Assembly: GCA_039818285.1 (NCBI GenBank)
Contig: JBCBUE010000094.1
Coordinates: forward strand, 1 to 9,701
Length of the DNA: 9,701 nt
Reading direction: 5' to 3'
Origin: JBCBUE01 sp039818285
GTDB taxonomy: Bacteria; Planctomycetota; Phycisphaerae; Phycisphaerales; Phycisphaeraceae
Shown here: positions 1 to 5,916 of the stretch, one piece after another
How the letters are laid out: each line of letters begins with the position of its first letter
Position numbering within the stretch: the first letter of the stretch is position 1
Notes under the pieces: generated by a model
Seen by the model: only the letters and a program-made list of their open reading frames with translations
What the model was told of the DNA's origin: nothing
Database searches by the model: none
Translations under genes and position numbers: made by a program

Positions 1-2
1 GT

Positions 3-1445
3 CCTCGGCTCGGACTTTTCCTGGGTCCGGCGCAGATCGCAAACGAGAATCTCGTGATCGAGCATGGCCTGATACCGCGCATCCTTGTACTCGCAGCGAA
101 GGCAGTCACGCTGCACGGCGGCGTCGAGGTCGAGCGTGTCGCGGGGATCGGGGTCACCGGCCACATGCACTGCATGGTGCGGATCGATGAAGCCGGCGGC
201 AAGCCGTTCGGCTGCGACATGTGGAACGACCCGCGCGGCGTCGCCGAGTCGGCCGAGCTGACCGAGGCGTTGGGCGAGCACATGCCGGCACGGTGGACGG
301 GGTGTCACATCCTCGCGCGGATGCGATCCGATCCCGCGGAATGGGCCGAGGCGGCGCACGTGACCGTGACATCCGGTTCGATCGTGCACGATCTGACCGG
401 CGAGCATGTCATCGGCCCCGGTGACGCGACGGGGATGTTCGGCTCGCTCGGTGAGGACGGGCAGATCGACCGCGAGAAGCTGGCGACGATCGATCGGCTC
501 GGCGGCAATATCGGCCGGCCGCTGGGCGAGATGGTGCCGCGGGTGGTGCCGGCCGGCGAGGTGGCGGCGACACTGAGCGAGGCGGGCGGGGCGCTGCTCG
601 GCGGGCTGCCGGTCGGGACGCCGGTGGCGGCGCCGGAGGGAGACCAGCAGTCGGTGCTGGTGGTCGCGGCCGTCGACGAGCTCGAGCTGGCGCTGTCGGC
701 GGGGACATCGTTTAGCGGCAACCTGCCCACCCGGGCGCACGTCAAGGCCAAGGATGAGGCGGTCAACGTGCTGGCCACGCCCGACGGGCTGACGATGCTG
801 ATGGTGTGCGCCCGCAACGGCACGGTCGGCTTTGCCGAGTACGTCAAGGGGCTCGCCGCGCTGAGCGGCAAGGGCTTCGCGGAGGTGGCCGATGCGCTGA
901 CCGACGGGGCGGTGCAAGCAGGGCCGGAGGCGGGCGGGGCGACGCTGTGGGGGTTCTTCCAGGGCGAGAACGTGACGGAGATGCCCGACGCTCGGGCGAC
1001 GATGGAGGGCGCGGGGATCGAGTTGCTGAGCAATCCCGGGCTGATGGCCAGGCTGCTGCTCGAGTCGCCCTGCCTGACGATGCGTTACGGGCTCGAGCAG
1101 CTCAAGGCCGACGTCGGGTTGATCAAGCGCGTCGCGCTCACCGGGGGCATGCTCAAGAGCAAGGGAGGGTTCGCGGGACAGATGGTGGCCGACGTCCTGG
1201 GCGTGCCGGTCGACGCCAGGGCCGGCGACGAGGAAGGCACCGCCAAGGGGGCGGCGATCCTCGCGGCGTACATGGCGCTCCGTCAAGCAGGCGACACGTC
1301 GACGAGCCTGGCCGACTTCGCTAAGACACAGGTCGCCGAGGCGACACAGCATTGGACGCCCGACCCGGCCGCGGCTCGTGTGTACGGCGAGCGATACGCC
1401 CGGTTCGCCCGCGGTATCGCGGCGATGCAAGAGGCCGGCGGGTAA
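3..1445 (+). CDS. FGGY-family carbohydrate kinase, xylulokinase-like (5' end cut by window edge)
   Basis: ATP-dependent kinase of a sugar or polyol (D-xylulose would be the first guess), cytoplasmic. The frame is open to the left edge, so the start codon and the N-terminal ATP-binding DLGT loop lie outside the window. About 480 residues are visible against roughly 480-520 for the family. Seen: VAGIGVTGHMH followed by a WNDPR motif, matching the xylulokinase 'GQMHG...WND.R' region; LTGEHVIGPGDATGMF; the GDQQ segment whose Asp (codon 642-644) aligns with the catalytic base of FGGY kinases; SAGTS; and the C-terminal domain with LTGGMLKSKGGFAGQMVADVLGVPV and EEGTAKGAAILA (second ATP-binding half). 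The usual FGGY signature around K-x-x-W is changed (GCHILAR), so the substrate is uncertain. Sedoheptulokinase or another FGGY subfamily is possible. It converges on truD with a 9-bp gap and no visible terminator between them. Confidence 0.85.
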   Translation, partial: PRLGLFLGPAQIANENLVIEHGLIPRILVLAAKAVTLHGGVEVERVAGIGVTGHMHCMVRIDEAGGKPFGCDMWNDPRGVAESAELTEALGEHMPARWTGCHILARMRSDPAEWAEAAHVTVTSGSIVHDLTGEHVIGPGDATGMFGSLGEDGQIDREKLATIDRLGGNIGRPLGEMVPRVVPAGEVAATLSEAGGALLGGLPVGTPVAAPEGDQQSVLVVAAVDELELALSAGTSFSGNLPTRAHVKAKDEAVNVLATPDGLTMLMVCARNGTVGFAEYVKGLAALSGKGFAEVADALTDGAVQAGPEAGGATLWGFFQGENVTEMPDARATMEGAGIELLSNPGLMARLLLESPCLTMRYGLEQLKADVGLIKRVALTGGMLKSKGGFAGQMVADVLGVPVDARAGDEEGTAKGAAILAAYMALRQAGDTSTSLADFAKTQVAEATQHWTPDPAAARVYGERYARFARGIAAMQEAGG

Positions 1446-1454
1446 GGCGATCGC

Positions 1455-2747
1455 TCAGCCCACGTCGGTCTGCATGACTTCTCGGCAGACCACCGTGGCA
1501 AAGGCCCCCTTGGGCAAGGTAAAGCCGAGCCGCAGGTACGGGCCATGCTCGTTGGCGCCGGCCGAGACCTCGGCGTCGTTGAGCGGGATGCGGAGGGGGC
1601 GACGGGCCCCCTCGACGTTCAGGGCCCGCAGCTTGGCGTGGGTCGCCCAGTCGTCCGGCCCGACCCCGAGCGCCCGCGAGGCGGCCTGCTCGGCGGCATC
1701 GACTTCGCCCGCGGCCCGCGTCATGCCCGGGCCCCACATCGGCCCCGAGGGCGAGACCGATAGCGTGCCGACGCGCCCGCCGCCGGCGTTCTCCGTGTCG
1801 GCCGTGGGCGCGTCCACCGCGAACACGGCGCCGCGGTCGTGCAGCCACGCCAGGTCGCCCGGCCGAAGTTGATCGAGCGTGCTCGCGGCCATCCGCTCGG
1901 CCAGCACGCGGTTGAAGATCGCCGACTGCAGGGCGCTGATCAGCAGGTGACGATGGTCCTTGCTGATCGCATCGACGGCCTCGGCGGGCGGCTTGCCCTT
2001 GCGGAGCGCGTCGAGTAGCTGGCGATCGTACGAGAGCGACTTCGGCCAGCGATCGATCGCGCCGGTCAGGTCGCCGGCGCGGAAGCACTCGCGTGCCTCG
2101 ATCAATGTCGGCACCTCGCCGTCGCCGGGTCGGGCGAGCGTCTCCTCGATGAACGCCGCGGCGTCGCCGGCCAGCAGCATCCGGCCGAGCAGGTGGCCGT
2201 TGCGCCGGAAGCCGAAGCGTTGCGGCCCGTAGCCGTTGGGGACGCCGGTCTCGGCGAGCCGGTCGAGGATCGGCCGGGCACGCACGACGGCCGAGAGATC
2301 GACCTCGCGGACGGCGATGATGAAGCGGTTGCCGCCGTGATGCCCGCGCTTGAGCTTGTTGCCGTGCGGCGTGGCCCAGAGGACCTTGAGGTCGTCGCGG
2401 CCGTCGAGGCGCTCGAGGCAGGCGCCGACGTCGTCGCCGTCCTCGGTCCGGCCGGGCATGTGCACCGTGAGGTGCTGGCGGGTGACGGCGTGCTTGTCCT
2501 TGAGACCGGCGTAACCGATGTCGCGCCGGCCGACGCGGAAGGCGCTGGCGACGCGCTTGATCGCGTCCTGCGTGGTGCGGCCGCGCTTCTCGACGCACAT
2601 CATGAGGTGCTCGCCTTCGCCCGACGGCTCGTAGAGCGGCAGCTCTTCGACGAGGAAGTCTTCGGGCCGCTGCTTGATGACGCCGCCGACGCCTGGCAGA
2701 TCGGCGGCGAGCAGCGGGGGGTCGAGGGCGGGGTCGGGCGTGGTCAA
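1455..2747 (-). CDS. truD: tRNA pseudouridine(13) synthase TruD
   Basis: Isomerises uridine to pseudouridine, by family knowledge at tRNA position 13; cytoplasmic RNA modification. The 430 residues carry the family landmarks in order: IKQRPEDFLVEE (24-35) and GEGEHLMMCVEKRG (43-56) near the N terminus; GYAGLKDKHAVTRQ (78-91) with the catalytic Asp at residue 84; NGYGPQRFGF (171-180); the ALQSAIFNRVL helix (262-272), after which the TRUD insertion domain follows; GPMWGPGM (335-342); and the C-terminal FTLPKGAFATVVCREVM. The start is TTG at 2747, inside the ilvE stop region (TTGA overlap). No better in-frame start precedes the conserved GVIKQRPEDF block, and a weak GGAAG lies just before it. 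Second gene of an ilvE-truD operon, probably translated by coupling. Identification is secure; the exact start is moderately sure. Confidence 0.95.
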   Translation of the reverse strand: MTTPDPALDPPLLAADLPGVGGVIKQRPEDFLVEELPLYEPSGEGEHLMMCVEKRGRTTQDAIKRVASAFRVGRRDIGYAGLKDKHAVTRQHLTVHMPGRTEDGDDVGACLERLDGRDDLKVLWATPHGNKLKRGHHGGNRFIIAVREVDLSAVVRARPILDRLAETGVPNGYGPQRFGFRRNGHLLGRMLLAGDAAAFIEETLARPGDGEVPTLIEARECFRAGDLTGAIDRWPKSLSYDRQLLDALRKGKPPAEAVDAISKDHRHLLISALQSAIFNRVLAERMAASTLDQLRPGDLAWLHDRGAVFAVDAPTADTENAGGGRVGTLSVSPSGPMWGPGMTRAAGEVDAAEQAASRALGVGPDDWATHAKLRALNVEGARRPLRIPLNDAEVSAGANEHGPYLRLGFTLPKGAFATVVCREVMQTDVG

Positions 2748-3700
2748 TCTTCCGGCGCGTTCTCGGCGACGAGGGCGTGGAAGCGGGCGATCAGGTCTTT
2801 CGTGATCGGCCCGGGCTTGCCCTCGCCGATGATGCGGCCGTCGACCTGGGTCACGGCGATGACCTCGGCGGCGCTGCCCGTAAGGAACACCTCATCGGCG
2901 ACGAACAGAGCGTGGCGGGTGAGGTCGTGCTCGCGGACGTCGTACCCGGCCTGCCGGCCCAGGCGGATGATCTCGTTACGCGTCACGCCCTCCAGCGCCC
3001 CCGCGTACAGCGGCGGGGTCACGACGACGAGTCCGTCGTGGGCTTCGCGCACGATGAAGATGTTGTCGGCGGTGCACTCGGCGACGTAGCCGTGGTGATT
3101 GAGCATCACGGCCTCGTGGGCGCCGGCGTCGATGGCCTCGATCTTGGCCATGATGTTGTTGAGGTAGTTGAGGCTCTTGACACGCGGGCTGAGCGCGGCG
3201 GGGTGGTTGCGGATCGTGGCCGCGGTGATCACCGACATGCCGTCGCGGTAGATCTCTTCGGGGTAGAGCTTGATGCCTGCGCAGATGATGAAGGTCGAGG
3301 GCTTCTCGCACAGGAACGGGTCGAGCCCCAGCGGGCCGGTGCCGCGGGTCATGCAGACCCGCAGGTAGCCGTCGGTCATGCCGTTGGCCTCGATGGTGGC
3401 GCGGATGGCGGCGGCCATCTCGTCCTGCGAATAGGCGGGCTTGAGGCGGATCGACCGCGCGGAGGCGTCGAGCCGCTTGAGGTGCGTCGCGAGCTTGAAG
3501 ACCCGACCGTTGTAATAGCGGATGCCCTCGAACACGCCGTCGCCGTAGAGCACGCCGTGATCGAAGACGGAGACGGTCGCTTCGCCCTCGGGGACCAGCC
3601 GGCCGTCGACCCAGACGATCCGCGCGGTCGGCATGGCGGTGGGCGCCGAGCCCGCGGGCTGGGTCGTCGTGTCGCGGGCGGGCGTGGTGGTGGGCGTCAT
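2744..3700 (-). CDS. ilvE: Branched-chain amino acid aminotransferase IlvE (class IV, PLP)
   Basis: Transfers the amino group between glutamate and branched-chain 2-oxo acids, the last step of Leu/Ile/Val synthesis; cytoplasmic, PLP-dependent fold type IV. With the ATG at 3700 it has 318 residues. Seen: SVFDHGVLYGDGVFEGIRYY near the N terminus; RVKSLNYLNNIMAKIEA, where the Lys (residue 175) should bind PLP; YVAECTADNIFIV with the conserved Glu (208); TPPLYAGALEGVTR; and ADEVFLTGSAAEVIAV. D-amino-acid aminotransferase and aminodeoxychorismate lyase share the fold but fit the GIRYYNGR and NYLNNIMAK blocks less well. An upstream GTG at 3730 is unlikely because it sits inside a terminator hairpin. 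ATG at 3634 would give a compact 296-residue protein of typical length, removing a Thr/Pro/Ala-rich leader, and is a serious alternative. No Shine-Dalgarno precedes either ATG. The stop overlaps the truD start. Confidence 0.93.
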   Translation of the reverse strand: MTPTTTPARDTTTQPAGSAPTAMPTARIVWVDGRLVPEGEATVSVFDHGVLYGDGVFEGIRYYNGRVFKLATHLKRLDASARSIRLKPAYSQDEMAAAIRATIEANGMTDGYLRVCMTRGTGPLGLDPFLCEKPSTFIICAGIKLYPEEIYRDGMSVITAATIRNHPAALSPRVKSLNYLNNIMAKIEAIDAGAHEAVMLNHHGYVAECTADNIFIVREAHDGLVVVTPPLYAGALEGVTRNEIIRLGRQAGYDVREHDLTRHALFVADEVFLTGSAAEVIAVTQVDGRIIGEGKPGPITKDLIARFHALVAENAPED

Positions 3701-3720
3701 GGCGATCGGGAGCGGTCGAG

Positions 3721-3749
3721 AAAAAAGCACGGCCCCGACAAGGGCCGTG
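3721..3749 (-). terminator. Rho-independent terminator downstream of the pseudopilin gene
   Basis: On the minus strand an 8-bp GC-rich stem (CACGGCCC at 3742-3749 pairing with GGGCCGTG at 3728-3735) with a 6-nt loop is followed by one C and six T (3721-3726). This is a classical intrinsic terminator, 51 bp beyond the pseudopilin stop. It ends about 20 bp before the ilvE ATG at 3700, so ilvE-truD is probably not read from the pseudopilin promoter, or is reached only by read-through. Confidence 0.8.
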
Positions 3750-3800
3750 TGATCTAGCAGTATATCGGTGCTTGGCCGGCCTCAGGCCAGCGAGAGCCGA

Positions 3801-4364
3801 TCAGGGCTCGAGCTCGAGGTTCTTCTGGAACTCTTCCTCGTCCCAGGTCTTAGCCGAGCCGTCGACGGCCGAGGCGTTGCGGGTGTCGGGGGCGTGCCAG
3901 CCGGGCAGTCCGTCGAAGATCAGGACGGTGTCGGGCGAGGCCTCTTCGATCCGCTTGTTGGCCAGGCTGCGCTCGGGGTGGTCGATGTCGACGGCGAACC
4001 AGTCGCGGATCTCGTAGCTGGTGGCATAGTCCTCGTAGAAGTCGTCGTCGTCCTCGGGGCAGGCCCAGACGTACTCGCGCTCCTCGGCGATGTAGGGCTG
4101 GATCAGCGCGTCCCAGGTGTACGGCGAATTTTCGTCCGGGACCCAGCCGTCGTATTCGGCGGCATAAAGCTCGAACCCGACGTGCAGGGCCCGGAGATGG
4201 GCCAGGCACTCGATCCGCTTGGCCTCGCTGCGACCGCCCTGGAGCACGGGCATGAGGATGAGCACGAGGATCGTGACCACGCCCAGGACGACCAGGACCT
4301 CGATCAAAGTGAAGGCGTGACGGCGAGCTTCGGAGGCGGCTTGATGCATGGGTGCAGAACGCAT
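3801..4364 (-). CDS. Pseudopilin-like protein with type IV prepilin N-terminal signal
   Basis: Type II secretion/type IV pilus-like subunit, expected to be cleaved by prepilin peptidase and anchored in the inner membrane through its N-terminal helix. 187 residues: a basic leader of 17 residues, HA|FTLIEVLVVLG (cleavage between Ala17 and Phe18, Glu at mature position 5), a hydrophobic helix to about residue 40, then AKRIECLAHLRALHVGFELYAAEYDGWVP, which matches the post-helix segment common in planctomycete pilin-like proteins. The middle is very acidic (ACPEDDDDFYEDY). Near the C terminus H-x(10)-DG resembles the family's H-x9-DG motif. The residue before the cleavage site is Ala rather than the usual Gly. 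Start ATG 4364; ATG 4349 would give a shorter leader; neither has a Shine-Dalgarno. No secretion ATPase or peptidase lies nearby, so it is an orphan pseudopilin of unknown role. Confidence 0.85.
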   Translation of the reverse strand: MRSAPMHQAASEARRHAFTLIEVLVVLGVVTILVLILMPVLQGGRSEAKRIECLAHLRALHVGFELYAAEYDGWVPDENSPYTWDALIQPYIAEEREYVWACPEDDDDFYEDYATSYEIRDWFAVDIDHPERSLANKRIEEASPDTVLIFDGLPGWHAPDTRNASAVDGSAKTWDEEEFQKNLELEP

Positions 4365-4396
4365 ATCGGCCGAAAAAAATGCTGGCGACAGCGATA

Positions 4397-4425
4397 TTGC
4401 TAGGCACCGCCCCGGTGGGATTCAA
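4397..4425 (-). promoter_or_regulatory. Possible sigma-70-type promoter of the pseudopilin gene
   Basis: Minus strand: TTGAAT (4420-4425) and TAGCAA (4397-4402) with a 17-bp spacer. The -35 matches TTGACA at four of six positions, the -10 matches only three. A start of transcription near 4390 would give a leader of about 25 nt containing a T6 run (4372-4377). Suggestive only. Confidence 0.3.
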
Positions 4426-4430
4426 CCGGG
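4411..4430. repeat. Inverted repeat overlapping the candidate pseudopilin -35 box
   Basis: CCCGGT (4411-4416) and ACCGGG (4425-4430) form a 6-bp perfect palindrome with an 8-nt centre. Its position over the candidate -35 box would suit a repressor operator; it could also fold as a hairpin at the end of the upstream transcript (there is no T-run, so it is not a standard terminator). Function is inferred from position only. Confidence 0.4.
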
Positions 4431-4459
4431 TCTGACTGGAGACGAGAGCGCTGCGAGGC

Positions 4460-4921
4460 TTACTGGCTGCTCTTGGCCGAGGCGGTGAACTTGGCGCCGT
4501 CGCCGAAGCCGCCCTTGCCTTCGCCCTTGACCTTCACCTTGCCGTTGGCGTCGCCCTTGCGATTCTCCTTAAGCGACCCGGAGCCCTTGTCGACGCTGAA
4601 CTTCGTCTTACCCGACACGCCACAGTCCGAGGTGAACTTGCCGCCGGAGATCTTGGACTTGCCCTTATCGGCCTTGGAAGGGAGCTTGCCCTTGCCGTCG
4701 AGGTCGCAGCCGGAGTCCGTCTCGGACTTGAGCGAAAACTTCTTGCCGCCGAGCTTGCCGTCGCCCTCGAAGGTGCCGCTGGCCTTGAAGCCGCTGGGGA
4801 ACTTGACGGTCCAATCGCCCTCGGTGTCGTACTTGCCGTTGAAGCTGCCGATGGCGACCGATGCGCTCAGGACGCCGATCGCGAGAAACGCCAGGATGAG
4901 GCTGCGGTGCAGTTTGAACAT
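4460..4921 (-). CDS. Small secreted Lys/Gly-rich protein of unknown function
   Basis: Not recognised as a known family. 153 residues. Residues 1-23 look like a Sec signal peptide: basic start (MFKLHR), hydrophobic core, and an Ala-rich end with SVA before a likely cleavage site at 23/24. The mature part is built of short alternating polar/hydrophobic stretches separated by Gly (for example FKASGTFEGDGKLGGKKFSL and KVKVKGEGKGGFGDGAKFTA), suggesting a beta-rich repeat-like fold. It has exactly two Cys (72, 100) in similar contexts (SGCDLDG, SDCGVSG) that could form a disulfide. Lysine is extreme: 26 Lys against 2 Arg, odd in a GC-rich genome where neighbours favour Arg. The start is firm: ATG 4921 is preceded by GAGGAGGG at five-base spacing, the best ribosome-binding site in the window. 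It probably works in the periplasm or outside the cell; an extracellular matrix or polyanion-binding role is only a guess. Confidence 0.78.
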   Translation of the reverse strand: MFKLHRSLILAFLAIGVLSASVAIGSFNGKYDTEGDWTVKFPSGFKASGTFEGDGKLGGKKFSLKSETDSGCDLDGKGKLPSKADKGKSKISGGKFTSDCGVSGKTKFSVDKGSGSLKENRKGDANGKVKVKGEGKGGFGDGAKFTASAKSSQ

Positions 4922-4926
4922 GGGAA

Positions 4927-4934
4927 CCCTCCTC
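4927..4934 (-). promoter_or_regulatory. Strong Shine-Dalgarno of the Lys-rich secreted protein
   Basis: Minus strand GAGGAGGG, five bases before the ATG at 4921. It fixes the start and implies strong translation, in contrast with ilvE, the pseudopilin and ybeY, which have no recognisable site. Confidence 0.75.
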
Positions 4935-4959
4935 GATAGATGGTGTGGTGCTCGATTTA

Positions 4960-4988
4960 AATTTAACGCAATTCGAGTCGGCTGGCGA
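4960..4988 (-). promoter_or_regulatory. Possible promoter of the Lys-rich secreted protein
   Basis: Minus strand TCGCCA (4983-4988), 17-bp spacer, TAAATT (4960-4965); each box matches consensus at four of six positions. The -10 lies in the only AT-rich patch of the 99-bp gap (ATTTAAAT at 4955-4962 is at its centre). A start near 4953 gives a leader of about 30 nt including the strong Shine-Dalgarno. Plausible but not decisive. Confidence 0.3.
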
Positions 4989-5020
4989 GGGTTTTCCCGC
5001 CGATTGTGGGATTGGGGGTC

Positions 5021-5854
5021 TTAATCACTCTCGACGGGCAGGGGCGGGACCTTGATCACCATGCCGGCGCGGATGGCGTTGGGGTTGTTGCCCAGGACGT
5101 CGCGGTTGGCGTTGAACAGGACCCGCCAGCGGGCGGCCCGGCCGTAGTAGCGTTGGGCGATCGAGGAGAGATTCTCGCCGGATTGGATGGTGTGGCTCCG
5201 CTCGGCAACGGGGGCGTCGATCTCGGGCTGATCCGGCGGCGGCACCCGGGCGTCGGAAGGCAGCTTGAGGGTCTGGCCGACGCGGAGGCGGATGGGGTCG
5301 ATGGTGGGGTTGGCCTGGGCGATGTCGACCCACCGGCGTTCCTGGCCGTAGAGCCGGACGGCGATCGAGCTGAGGGTGTCGCCGCGGCGGACGGTGTAGG
5401 TCGTGGGCTCGACGGGGGCCGGTGGCGGCGGGGGCGTGGGCTCGATGACCGCGGTGGGCGCGGGTTCCTCGACCACAGCGACCTCGGGCGAGGGGGCGGG
5501 CGTGAGATCGACCGGCTCGCTGTCGGTCGGCGGGGTGGCGAGCGGGGTCGCGCGGAGTGTGGTGAGATCGATGGTCGGGACGGCGGGTGCCTCGGGCTCG
5601 GGCGTCGGCTCGTCCTCGGCGACCTCGACCAGCGGCTCGACGGGGGCCGGCTCGGGCTCGGGGAGGGTCGGCGTGGGGTCCGGCGGCGGGGGCAGGGGGG
5701 GCCTGGCGTCGCTGCTCAGGGGGCCGTCGTCGGCGGACGCGAGGTCGGGCAGGGGGTCGGACTCGGCCGAGGAGGGTTGGCCGGCGTAGTACACGACCGA
5801 GAAGGCGAGGATGAGGCCGGCGACGCCGAGGGCTACTTTGTACGTCCGTGTCAT
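5021..5854 (-). CDS. Membrane-anchored protein with two LysM domains
   Basis: Peptidoglycan-binding envelope protein. 277 residues: one N-terminal membrane helix (about 7-25, VALGVAGLILAFSVVYYAG, N-in), a long Pro/Glu/Ala-rich linker (about 26-150) that would reach across the periplasm, then LysM 1 (about 152-200: YTVRRGDTLSSIAVRLYG ... NPTIDPIRLRVGQTLKLP) and LysM 2 (about 220-272: HTIQSGENLSSIAQRYYG ... NPNAIRAGMVIKVP). LysM domains bind GlcNAc-containing glycans such as peptidoglycan. No catalytic domain is attached, so a structural or wall-tethering role is likeliest. Start ATG 5854 is supported by GGAG seven bases upstream. The gene is divergent from the glycosyltransferase and lies 99 bp upstream of the secreted Lys-rich gene on the same strand; no clear terminator was found after its TAA, so some co-transcription is possible. 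Confidence 0.92.
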   Translation of the reverse strand: MTRTYKVALGVAGLILAFSVVYYAGQPSSAESDPLPDLASADDGPLSSDARPPLPPPPDPTPTLPEPEPAPVEPLVEVAEDEPTPEPEAPAVPTIDLTTLRATPLATPPTDSEPVDLTPAPSPEVAVVEEPAPTAVIEPTPPPPPAPVEPTTYTVRRGDTLSSIAVRLYGQERRWVDIAQANPTIDPIRLRVGQTLKLPSDARVPPPDQPEIDAPVAERSHTIQSGENLSSIAQRYYGRAARWRVLFNANRDVLGNNPNAIRAGMVIKVPPLPVESD

Positions 5855-5861
5855 CGATCAT

Positions 5862-5880
5862 CTCCGGGGGACGGACCCCC
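5862..5880 (-). promoter_or_regulatory. Shine-Dalgarno of the LysM gene with an adjoining G/C hairpin
   Basis: On the minus strand GGGGG (5876-5880) can pair with CCCCC (5866-5870) around a 5-nt loop, and the stem ends directly against the GGAG ribosome-binding site (5862-5865), seven bases before ATG 5854. The hairpin may keep the site open or affect ribosome access; this is inferred from position only. Confidence 0.4.
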
Positions 5881-5916
5881 CATGGTACGGTCGAACCGGC
5901 GGAAGACGAGCGAGCC

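Noticed and set aside
1446..1454. Terminator between the convergent kinase and truD genes
   Set aside because: The gap is nine bases and no hairpin with a T-run was seen in it or in the adjoining gene ends.
3701..3730. GTG at 3730 as the ilvE start
   Set aside because: The codon lies in the stem of the minus-strand terminator, the added residues are not part of the aminotransferase domain, and ATG 3700 or 3634 both give complete proteins.
2193..3757. Long plus-strand open frames opposite truD and ilvE
   Set aside because: Composition is Val/Ala/Asp/Gly-rich with no motifs; the opposite strand encodes unmistakable TruD and IlvE.
4365..4394. Weak hairpin (GCTG/CAGC) followed by T6 upstream of the pseudopilin ATG, as a terminator of the secreted-protein gene
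   Set aside because: The stem is only four base pairs, too weak to call; the T-run is more simply part of the pseudopilin leader.
4405..4430. tRNA 3'-end-like segment on the minus strand (GGTTGAATCCC within a CCGGG palindrome)
   Set aside because: It recalls a T-arm, but there is no acceptor partner, D-arm or anticodon arm upstream; noted instead as a palindrome near a candidate promoter.
4983..4998. Imperfect hairpin (GGCGGG/CCC..GCC) after the LysM stop as a terminator
   Set aside because: The stem has a bulge and no T-run follows on the minus strand.
5848..5916. GTG at 5848 as the glycosyltransferase start
   Set aside because: It overlaps the divergent LysM start, the added codons lack the gene's G/C third-position bias, and the conserved domain begins right after TTG 5917.
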